This document shows, one piece after another, positions 22,704 to 30,280 of a stretch of 64,000 bases of DNA. The number at the start of each line of letters is the position of its first letter. The first letter of the stretch is position 1. Source of the DNA: Cryobacterium sp. GrIS_2_6 (GTDB lineage: Bacteria > Actinomycetota > Actinomycetes > Actinomycetales > Microbacteriaceae); assembly GCF_035984545.1 (NCBI RefSeq), contig NZ_JAXCHP010000001.1, positions 930,001 to 994,000 of the forward strand. Direction: 5' to 3'. Made by a program: the position numbers and the translations under genes. Below the pieces are notes generated by a model. That model had not been told where the DNA came from and made no database searches. It worked only from the letters and a program-made list of their open reading frames with translations.

Positions 22704-24094
22704 TCCGTGCCGCCGCCGCTCGGTTCCCAGGCTTCTCGGCGGCCGGCTTCGAGAAGGGTGAACCCCTGCTTGCGGACGCCGTCGCCGCCGTTGCCGAAGC
22801 CGTCGTACTTGACGCGTGAGAAGGTCGCCGGGTGCGCCATCCACTGACGAGCCAGATCCACGCGGGCGTCTTCGAACCAGAGCTGCAGCTGCTTCGAGCT
22901 CAGCGTTGAGCCCCCGGCGACGAAGCTGCCGTCGATCAGCTGCGCGATTATCTCGGCCTGTCGCTCCGGGGCGTGAACGCCGAATCCGACCATCGCGTCG
23001 AGGCCGAGGCGATAGGCGTCCACGTCGGCGGGCAACGCCGCGTTCCGCCAACCATCGCCGCCTCCGCGACCGAGCTGCTGGTCGACACGTGCGGCGAGGT
23101 CGATCGCGTCATCGCCCTGCGGGACAAGTCGCTCGGCGATGTCGCGCAGTGTCGCTAGTTGCTCGCTCGATAAGACGGAGGGTTGGTAACCAGGGTCATC
23201 CGCCACCGCCCGCCGGGACAAGATGCCGCGGGTTCGCTCGCTCGTCCGTTCCGACGCGATGACCCGGCCGGTGCTCGGGGGAACCCCCGGAGACGTCCCT
23301 GCATGGTCATGCCAGAAGGTCAGGATCGCGGCGGCGACTTCCCGAGGACGCTCGATCGGCAGAAGATGGGCGGCATGCTCGATCGTCATGAACTTCGCCG
23401 CCGGGTAGGTCGCCCCGTTGAGGCGGCGCTGCGCGGGGTCCCCCAACTCCCCATCCTGGGCGCCAGAGACGATGAGAGCTGGCACAGCCAGGTCCCCGAC
23501 TTCTGAAGACCAGTCTTCGCGACTGCCCCTCTCCAGCCAGGCGCGCCAGGCCAGCGGGTCCGTGCGCCGCACGCCAGACACCGCACTCGCCATGTCCATC
23601 CCGGCGAGTGGCTCGGCGATGTTGGAGTCGACGAACTCGCGCGCCGATTCGTCGCTCAAGTGGCCGTCTGAAGCCAAGTGGCTTTCTAGAGCCCAGCCAA
23701 TCATCGACTCGCGGCGGTCCTCTGCCATCGGCTCGGACGTCACGGGAGATGCGGCCAGCAACACGACGCCAGCGAGGCCGAAAAGGGGCGCCCGACCAGA
23801 CAAAGTCCGCGCGGCGACGATCGAGGCGATTTTTCCGCCCATGCTGTGGCCGACGAGCATCCATCGCGCAGCACCATACGCACGGATCCGACAAATGACG
23901 AACTCGACCGTCTCCTCAACCGAGGCCCCGTCGACCCACGCCGTGTCACCGAACCCGGGCAGATCGATGGCGACGACCTCGATGTCACCACCCAAGGCAT
24001 CCCGAAGGTGAGCGAACTCGGCAGAACTCGCGCCCAGGGCATGAAGGCAGAACGCCACCGGCCGCGCGGGTGCCCGGGCGCTGTTGCTTGACAT
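22700..24094 (-). CDS. Alpha/beta hydrolase fused to Gluconate_2-dh3-like domain
   Basis: 464 residues from the ATG at 24094. Residues about 1-265: alpha/beta hydrolase with an oxyanion region (FCLHALGASSAEF), nucleophile elbow GHSMGG, acid in SGAQDGELGDP and catalytic His in IEHAAHLLPIE. Residues about 310-464: LSSEQLATLRDIAERLVPQG and LDGWEDARVDLARQWM-like helices of the gluconate 2-dehydrogenase subunit 3 family, the small partner of GMC dehydrogenases. No signal peptide. First gene of the operon, coupled to the GMC gene. Fusion of hydrolase and gamma-subunit is unusual; the hydrolase may open a lactone made by its partner. Confidence 0.82.
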   Translation of the reverse strand: MSSNSARAPARPVAFCLHALGASSAEFAHLRDALGGDIEVVAIDLPGFGDTAWVDGASVEETVEFVICRIRAYGAARWMLVGHSMGGKIASIVAARTLSGRAPLFGLAGVVLLAASPVTSEPMAEDRRESMIGWALESHLASDGHLSDESAREFVDSNIAEPLAGMDMASAVSGVRRTDPLAWRAWLERGSREDWSSEVGDLAVPALIVSGAQDGELGDPAQRRLNGATYPAAKFMTIEHAAHLLPIERPREVAAAILTFWHDHAGTSPGVPPSTGRVIASERTSERTRGILSRRAVADDPGYQPSVLSSEQLATLRDIAERLVPQGDDAIDLAARVDQQLGRGGGDGWRNAALPADVDAYRLGLDAMVGFGVHAPERQAEIIAQLIDGSFVAGGSTLSSKQLQLWFEDARVDLARQWMAHPATFSRVKYDGFGNGGDGVRKQGFTLLEAGRREAWEPSGGGTE

Positions 24095-24763
24095 GACACC
24101 AGCTTGCCCGAAGACCGCCGACACTCCAAGGGCTTGACAAGGACCGCCGAGCGGCAGGCCGAGAATATGTACCGAGTGAAGTATTTAAGCAACGGCTCGA
24201 TTTTCGAGGCTGACCGGACAGGTACCGTTCCCCTCCTTCCTGCGGGAAGGGTTCGATGCGGCTGTAATGCGACACATGCACCTGGAGGCAATTGCCGAAA
24301 GGGCGACCCTCAGAGATCGCTGATTCGATGGGGAAGAACGCGCCGCCACGCTTGTAAGCGTTCCGGGGAACTGGACAGTTCGATTCCCCCGTGGTGCTAC
24401 CGGCCGCCCTCAACATCAGGACCTGAAACCGTCCCGGGTGGGAGACGCGCCGAGGGTGTATTTGCGATCTTCGGTGCCTCATCGCGCGATGGAAAGTGCA
24501 CCCCTGGGGTGGCACCATTTTAGCTCACCTGAACGGCCTGAACTGCCGTGGGAAGGAAACCTTTAGAACCAGACCTCGGATGCGCCGTCGGCGAAACACC
24601 ACCCCACTCGGTTGACAACACGGACGTCAAAATGGGAACGTCGTTGCACACACGCCGGATGTTTCGGCTACCGGGTACTGGGCACTTCGGGGCCCCTGTT
24701 TTTTGTCCGTGCGGATTCCGCCACTTCCTCGCCCCCAAATCCGACGTCAAACACTCAACTGAA
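24095..24763. other. Non-coding stretch between operon and IS256 element
   Basis: About 670 bases with no supported gene. It should hold the promoter of the leftward operon. It includes TACCGTTCCCC/GGGAAGGG inverted pieces near 24222-24251 and a GTTCGATTC word at 24381 that only superficially resembles a tRNA arm. The eight-base target copy CAACTGAA ends it at 24756-24763. Confidence 0.5.
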
Positions 24764-24821
24764 GGTCACGTCCCGCTGAGTGGTGGAGTTTCTCAACACC
24801 ATGCGGGTCAGTTGTTCTAGC

Positions 24822-25522
24822 TTAGGCGGCGGCGAGTTCGGGGAGGATCACCGCCTCGTCGATGACCTCGATGGGGTTGTTCATGGTAACCAGCTCGAGC
24901 ATGGATGCTTCGGAGAAGTAGCGTCGTTCGCCGGCCTCCCACTCGTCATGCTGCTCGATCAAGACCGACCCGGCCAGGCGCAGCAGGGCGGCAGCGTTGG
25001 GGAACACTCCGACGACGTCGGTGCGGCGTTTGATCTCCTTGTTCACTCGTTCGAGCGGGTTCGTGGACCAGATCTGGCGCCAGTGCCGCCGCGGGAACGC
25101 GGCGAAGGCGAGTAGGTCGGGTTGCGCGTCGACGAGCATCGCCGCGACCTTCGGGTGCGAGCGGCTGAGCATCGTCGTGACCTCGAGGAACTGCTTCTCG
25201 ATGTGCTCACGGTCGGGCTGGGCGAAGATGGTGCGGATGATCGAGGCGACCATGTCCTGGGATCCCTTCGGGATCACCGCGAGCACGTTGCGCATGAAGT
25301 GCACCCGGCATCTCTGCCAGCCGGCGCCCTGGAACACGGTGCCGATGGCCTTCTTCAGGCCGGTGTGCGCGTCAGACATGACTAGCTTGACCCCGTCGAG
25401 CCCGCGGGTCTTGAGCGATCGCAGGAACGACGTCCAGAAGCCCTCGTTCTCGCTGTCACCGACGTCGAAGCCGAGGACTTCCCGGCGTCCGTCAGCGGCC
25501 ACCCCGACCGCGACGACGATGG
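24822..25522 (-). pseudogene. IS256 transposase, 3' part
   Basis: C-terminal part of a mutator-type transposase: IVVAVGVAADGRREVLGFDV, catalytic Asp in KLVMSDAHTGLKKAI and Glu in STNPLERVNKEIKRR. It is separated from its N-terminal half (28370-28918) by the IS21-family insertion. Bases to the right are element sequence and give an unrelated false N-terminus. Confidence 0.93.
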
Positions 25523-25785
25523 TGTGTGTGATCAACTCTTTGTAGGCCGTTTCGGCACAGGAAACCGGCCAAGTTAGCGGCTGGTTTCCTGCCAAAAGAG
25601 CGGTAAAAATCAGGCCAGGCAATCCCCCTCCACGACGTTGGATTTGGGGAATGCGCAGAGTTTGAGATCACCCGGTGGCCGGGGCCCTCTCCAGCGTGTT
25701 GGAGACAGGGGCCCGCCACCCCCCGATAGGTTCCATTCGACGTGTCTACTGCCAAGCGGTCGCGCCGGAAGGAACTAGGAAGCAG

Positions 25786-27279
25786 ATGACGGTACCCATG
25801 TCCGTGCAAGAAAATATCAGATCACTCGACTCCCAAGGAATTGCGGGCCGTGAAATCGCCCGCCGGCTCGGAGTCAGCCGCGACGCGGTAGTGAAATACA
25901 CCCGGCAACACGACTACTCACCGAAGCCACCAGCTCTCGTTCCCCGGCCCGCCGGGTCGGTGTTGACCGGGTTCGAAGACACGATTGAGCTGTGGTTAGG
26001 CGAGGACCAGCGCCGGCCGCGCAAGCAACGCCACACCGCCCAACGGGTCTTTGACCGCCTCGTCGCCGAGGAGACCTACACCGGCAGTTATTCCCCGGTG
26101 CAACGCTTCGTCAGGAAGTGGAATGCCCAGCACCGGCACGCCGGGGAAGGTTTCACAGAACTGGTCTGGCCGGCGGGGACCGCGCAGGTCGATTTCGGCC
26201 AGGCCGAGGCCATCATCGCCGGGGTCCGGCAAATCCTGCACATCTTCGTCGTCACGTTCCCGTTCTCGAACATGCGTTTCGTGCAGGCCTACCGGGGTGA
26301 AACGGCCGAGTGCGTCTGCCATGGCCTGCGCACCGTGTTCGACCACATTGGCGCTGCGCCTCGGCATCTGGTCTTTGATAACGCCACTGGCATCGGGCGG
26401 CGGGTCGGCACCAAGGTCGTCGAGACGAAGCTGTTCGGTGCATTCAAGATGCACTACCGGTCCGAATCTCGGTACTGCAATCCGTACTCCGGTCATGAGA
26501 AGGGGAACGTGGAAAACGCGGTCGGGTTCCTCCGCCGCAACCTGATGGTCCCCGAGCCCGAAGCGGCCACACTGCAGGGCCTCAACGAGGTGTTGCTGGC
26601 CAGGTGCCTCGCGTTGGCTTCGACCGTGCACTACCGCAAGGGCCTGCCCATCGGCGAGCTCTTCGCCCAGGACGTCGCGGCGTCTCTGGTGTTGCCCGGC
26701 GTCGGGTTTGACCCGGTGCGTTATGAAAACCGCACGGCCGATAAGAAGGGGAACCTACTCATTGACGGGAACACCTACGCGGCCGGGTCTTCCTTCCACA
26801 GCCGCACCCTCACCGTTGGGTTGCGGCACGATGTCGTCGAGATCCTCGACGAGCATTCCACGCCGGTGCGGTCTTTCCCGCGGGCCTTCGGAGTGCAGGC
26901 CGAGACCATCTTCGAACCCGCGGCCCTGCTGCCGTTGCTGGTGACTAAACCCGGCGCCTGGGGCCACTCTCAGCTGCGAGCCCTCGTCCCCGAGCCGGTG
27001 CGGGACTGGCTCGACACGGCCACGGCCACCAACCGGCGCCGGCTCCTGAGCGCCGTCGATGCTGCCTCAGGATCGGCTGGTTTCAACGCCGCGATTGGCG
27101 CTGCCGACATGCTCATCCAGCGCGGAGACGCCCCCGACACCGCCGCACTAGGCATGCTCGCCCGGCGCCTCGCCGACGGCACCACACCGGCAGTCGAGAA
27201 CGTGGATTTGAGCGTCTATGACATCTTCACCACCGACATCTTCTCGGCCGTCAACACCGCGACGGGAGAAATCGCATGA
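25786..27279 (+). CDS. istA: IS21 transposase IstA
   Basis: 497 residues from ATG 25786, with AGGAAG upstream. N-terminal HTH IAGREIARRLGVSRDAVVKY; rve-type catalytic core with AQVDFGQAE (Asp), LVFDNATGIG (Asp) and KGNVENAVGF (Glu) in DDE order; C-terminal beta domain. Last codons overlap istB (ATGA), the standard IS21 coupling. Full length, so the element may still be active. Confidence 0.95.
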   Translation: MTVPMSVQENIRSLDSQGIAGREIARRLGVSRDAVVKYTRQHDYSPKPPALVPRPAGSVLTGFEDTIELWLGEDQRRPRKQRHTAQRVFDRLVAEETYTGSYSPVQRFVRKWNAQHRHAGEGFTELVWPAGTAQVDFGQAEAIIAGVRQILHIFVVTFPFSNMRFVQAYRGETAECVCHGLRTVFDHIGAAPRHLVFDNATGIGRRVGTKVVETKLFGAFKMHYRSESRYCNPYSGHEKGNVENAVGFLRRNLMVPEPEAATLQGLNEVLLARCLALASTVHYRKGLPIGELFAQDVAASLVLPGVGFDPVRYENRTADKKGNLLIDGNTYAAGSSFHSRTLTVGLRHDVVEILDEHSTPVRSFPRAFGVQAETIFEPAALLPLLVTKPGAWGHSQLRALVPEPVRDWLDTATATNRRRLLSAVDAASGSAGFNAAIGAADMLIQRGDAPDTAALGMLARRLADGTTPAVENVDLSVYDIFTTDIFSAVNTATGEIA

Positions 27280-28007
27280 CCCTCGTCACAGTCCAGGACA
27301 TCATCGAGACCGGCCGACAGTCTTCCTTGACTGGCACGGTGCTGGCCGAATGGGCAGAGAAGGGCACCCCGAAACAACGCGAGTACCTGCACGGGATGCT
27401 TCTGGCCGAGCGCGAATCCCGACAGGAATCACGCCGCCAACGGCTGCTGAGCGCCGCCCGACTGCCGGCGCTGAAGTCCTTGACGGGGTTTGACTACACC
27501 AACGTCAAATTCCCCGAGGACTACGGCCGGGAAGCGCTGACGTCGCTGGAGTTCATCAACCAGGCCGAGGACCTCGTCCTCTATGGCGACGTCGGAACCG
27601 GCAAAACCCACCTTGCCTCTGCGTTGGTCGCGGCCGCCTGCCGCCAAGGTATTCCGGCCCGCTTCTTCACGACGTCGTCGTTGGTCATGCAGCTGCGCCG
27701 CGCCAAGGATGAAGGGCGTCTCGATCGGGAACTTGCCTCGATCGCGAGAAACCGGCTCGTCGTCATTGACGAACTGGGGTATTTGCCGATCGATACCGAC
27801 GGCGCCCGGCTCTTGTTCCAGGTCATCGCCGACGGTTATGAAAAACGAAGCCTGATCATCACGACAAACCTTGAGTTCTCCCGCTGGGGAACCGTGTTCG
27901 GCGACGACAACATGGCCGCCGCCGTCATCGACCGCATCGTCCACCACGGCCGGCTCCTGCAGTTCCGCGGCGAGTCCTACCGAGTCAAACACGCCCTCAT
28001 GAAATGA
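27276..28007 (+). CDS. istB: IS21 transposition helper ATPase IstB
   Basis: 243 residues, normal IstB size. Walker A GDVGTGKTHLASAL near residue 105, Walker B LVVIDELGYLP near 165, sensor LIITTNLEFSRW, and a DnaC-like C-terminus VIDRIVHHGRLLQFRGESYR. It regulates target choice with IstA. Its stop overlaps the next frame (ATGA). Confidence 0.95.
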   Translation: MTLVTVQDIIETGRQSSLTGTVLAEWAEKGTPKQREYLHGMLLAERESRQESRRQRLLSAARLPALKSLTGFDYTNVKFPEDYGREALTSLEFINQAEDLVLYGDVGTGKTHLASALVAAACRQGIPARFFTTSSLVMQLRRAKDEGRLDRELASIARNRLVVIDELGYLPIDTDGARLLFQVIADGYEKRSLIITTNLEFSRWGTVFGDDNMAAAVIDRIVHHGRLLQFRGESYRVKHALMK

Positions 28008-28285
28008 CCCGCCACCAGGCCGGCCACCCCGGAACGCGACCCACGACGGTCCCGCCAACCACCGCACGCACCCTCAGCAGTCAGGACTTCTTCATGAAGG
28101 ATCACACCCAACCAGAGCGCCCCCACGCGCCAGCCGACCACGAGACAGGCTGGTGGGACGACAACGGCCGACCAGCCCCCTGGCCAGACGACTTCGCCGA
28201 TCCCGACGCCGGATGGACCACCGAAAACACCGCCGTCCCCGCCGATGACGGCGACGAAACCGACCCCACAAACCAGCCGTTCTGA
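28004..28285 (+). CDS. Third frame of the IS21 element, unknown function
   Basis: Up to 93 residues, or 64 from the internal ATG at 28094 (MKDHTQPERPHAPADHETGW). Acidic and Trp/Pro-rich (WWDDNGRPAPWPDDFADPDA). It starts in an ATGA overlap with istB and ends 84 bases before the element end. It may be a passenger or a conserved accessory of this IS21 group. Confidence 0.5.
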   Translation: MTRHQAGHPGTRPTTVPPTTARTLSSQDFFMKDHTQPERPHAPADHETGWWDDNGRPAPWPDDFADPDAGWTTENTAVPADDGDETDPTNQPF

Positions 28286-28369
28286 CCACCTGATCAAATG
28301 GCCGGAAACCGCGCCACAATGGCAGGTTAATTAGCGCTCAAATGGCCGGTTTAAAGTTGACAAAACACA

Positions 28370-28918
28370 GATGGCCTGGGACACGATCCGGTGGCCGACG
28401 CGGGCCTTGCAGTAGGTGGCGTCGAGGAACACGTAGGGGAAGTCCTGCGCGGCGAGGGTGCGGTCGCGGAACTCGGCCACCTCAGCGTCCAGGCCCGCGC
28501 AGATCCGGGACACTTCCGACTTGGAGATCCCGGTGTCCGCGCCGAGGGCCTTGACCAGGTCGTCGACTTTCCGGGTCGAGACGCCGTGGACGTAGGCCTC
28601 CATCACGACCGCGAACAGGGCTTGGTCCACCCGCCGGCGACGCTCGAGCAGGGCCGGGAAGAAGGACCCGGCGCGCAGCTTCGGGATCTTCAGGTCGAGG
28701 TCCCCGGCGGTCGTGCTGAGGGTGCGCGCTCGGGTGCCGTTGCGGTGGGTGGTGCGGTCGCCGGAGCGTTCGAATGGGGCGGCGCCGATGAACGCGGTCG
28801 CTTCCGCGTCGATGAGTTCTTGGTAGAGAGTTTCGGTCGCGACGCGGATTCGGTCGGTGACGTCGGTGAGTTTGAGTTCTCCGAGGAGGTCGAGCAGGGC
28901 AGACTGGTTTAGAGCCAT
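28370..28918 (-). pseudogene. IS256 transposase, 5' part
   Basis: Starts MALNQSALLDLLGELKLTDV; contains the IS256 N-terminal zinc-free DNA-binding region, RTLSTTAGDLDLKIPKLRAG, GVSTRKVDDLVKALG and the first catalytic Asp in VFLDATYCKARVGHRIVSQA. Broken at GATGG by the IS21 element. Together with 24822-25517 it would encode 414 residues. Confidence 0.93.
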
Positions 28919-29291
28919 CGTGTGGTGTCCTTTGTGAGTTGCTTTAGTCGGTACTCACTGACCATCCCACGGTGGCTCTTTACGTTGACGAAGCAACGCT
29001 CAAGAGTGGGAAACCACACCACTCACCGGGACGTAACCCAACTGAACGGTATTGAGGCTAGGTGGATCCCTGTTTCTGGTAGGTGTGAACCCCTGCTTCG
29101 GGACCGGGCCGTGGCCCACCCGGAATTGCTGTCGTCGAACCTCCCAGACACCCCAGAAGTCCTGTCGGAAAGGTCTCTCCCAGAGCTATTCTCTTGACGG
29201 CTCAGATAGGTGACGACTCAGTTAACTTCTGCGGTGACATCTCTTTGCCCGGCCAAACAATCTCGCCTCAACTGCCGTCATCGCGCCATTA

Positions 29292-29825
29292 TTACCGCTG
29301 TTTTCCGATAAGGATACGGTTGAACGCCCAGCCGGCTGTCGTGATCAGGAGCACGGCGCCCACCATGGAGAGCAGCTGGACAGGGGTGTGCAGGATGCCA
29401 AGCGCCACAATCAATGTCGATGCGCCAGCCGGGGGGTGTGGCAGCTTCAGAAGACACAACACCACGGTTGTGATCCCTACGGCGACCGCTCCGGCAATAA
29501 CGTAGCGCAGGGTGAGACCGCCGACGGGTGCCGACCGGTGCCCGGATAGACCGAACACGGTGAAGCAGGTCACCCCGGCAGCAATGCCGACGACATGTCC
29601 GACGATTGTGTTGAGGGGCCGGGAGGAGGGCTGTTTTGGTGATTCGAAGAACAGCATCACAGTCGGGCCGAGGCTCGGAAACAGCCAAGGCTGCTCGACG
29701 AGAAGACCCACGACGCCGGTGATCGCGAGGGTCACAATCGCCAGGACTGCGGCGTAGGCGGCTCCGCCCCCACGGCGCTGCTGGACCTTCCGCAGGGGGC
29801 CGTACCCGGTGGGATGCTCGGTCAC
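29292..29825 (-). CDS. HPP-family membrane protein
   Basis: 177 residues with four to five hydrophobic helices and the family signature HPPAGASTLIVALG near residue 130; the N-terminal helix pair contains WLFPSLGPTVMLFF. HPP proteins are inner-membrane proteins often linked to nitrite or anion transport. Its start overlaps the next gene upstream (ATGA), placing it last in the molybdoenzyme operon. Bases 29047-29291 to its left hold no supported gene. Confidence 0.85.
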   Translation of the reverse strand: MTEHPTGYGPLRKVQQRRGGGAAYAAVLAIVTLAITGVVGLLVEQPWLFPSLGPTVMLFFESPKQPSSRPLNTIVGHVVGIAAGVTCFTVFGLSGHRSAPVGGLTLRYVIAGAVAVGITTVVLCLLKLPHPPAGASTLIVALGILHTPVQLLSMVGAVLLITTAGWAFNRILIGKQR

Positions 29826-30280
29826 TTGGCGATTATCAGCGCTTGGGGGGCGGCTTGTTTCATTCGAGTTGTCAGCCAGCTCAGCTGCACCTTAATCTGC
29901 GCTTCGCACTGACCAACGACTGCGACGAGCTGATCATCGCGGAGCGCAAGGGCGGCCTGCTTGACCATCATCCAGGTAACATCGACCAAGTTTGCCAGGA
30001 GATACAGGTCTTGAAGGTCGCGGATAAGACCGACCGGGCCGGATCGGGTCGAGGAGATCCCTGCCGCGTGGAAGCGTTCCGGTTCGTCGTCGGGATGTTC
30101 GCCGTACCGCTCAGTGACGGGCGCGAGGGCGCGTTCGTGCTGGTCACACTGCCGGGCGAGTGTCTGGCACAGGTGGTACACGTCGGGTTCAGCGCCGTGC
30201 CCTTCGGCGACCTGCCGATACGACGACGCCAACACCTGCTCCGCTTTCCGCAGGAGCCCCAAATATACGGGCAGCATCAT
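29822..30280 (-). CDS. Helical protein linked to the molybdoenzyme (152 aa)
   Basis: 152 residues from ATG 30280, overlapping the oxidoreductase stop (TCATGATG). Helix-rich: YLGLLRKAEQVLASSYRQVA, YHLCQTLARQCDQHERALAP, LIRDLQDLYLLANLVDVTWM. The spacing of His, Glu and Cys in bundle helices hints at a ferritin- or haemerythrin-like fold without a complete metal site. Coupling suggests it supports the oxidoreductase, for example in assembly. Confidence 0.6.
   Translation of the reverse strand: MMLPVYLGLLRKAEQVLASSYRQVAEGHGAEPDVYHLCQTLARQCDQHERALAPVTERYGEHPDDEPERFHAAGISSTRSGPVGLIRDLQDLYLLANLVDVTWMMVKQAALALRDDQLVAVVGQCEAQIKVQLSWLTTRMKQAAPQALIIAK

Larger units (their letters stand above)
25523..28369 (+). 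mobile_element. IS21-family element inside the IS256 transposase gene
   Basis: 2847 bases with 5'-TG...CA-3' ends. Left end TGTGTGTGATCAACTC and right end (minus strand) TGTGTTTTGTCAACTT share a long imperfect inverted repeat. Five-base duplication GATGG at 25518-25522 and 28370-28374. It carries istA, istB and a third frame. Precise excision restores an in-frame IS256 transposase. Confidence 0.93.
24764..29038 (-). mobile_element. IS256-family element interrupted by an IS21-family element
   Basis: Inverted ends GGTCACGTCCCG (24764) and, on the minus strand, GGTTACGTCCCGG (from 29038) match over about 30 bases. Direct repeats CAACTGAA flank it at 24756-24763 and 29039-29046, an eight-base duplication as expected of IS256. 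Removing the inner element and one copy of its duplication leaves about 1.4 kb with one intact transposase frame. Confidence 0.92.

Noticed and set aside
24360..24410. GTTCGATTC word suggesting a tRNA T-arm
   Set aside because: Flanking bases do not pair as a T-stem and no acceptor stem is found.
24520..24750. Minus-strand frame next to the IS256 element
   Set aside because: No ribosome site or family; cut by the target duplication on one side, so not supported.
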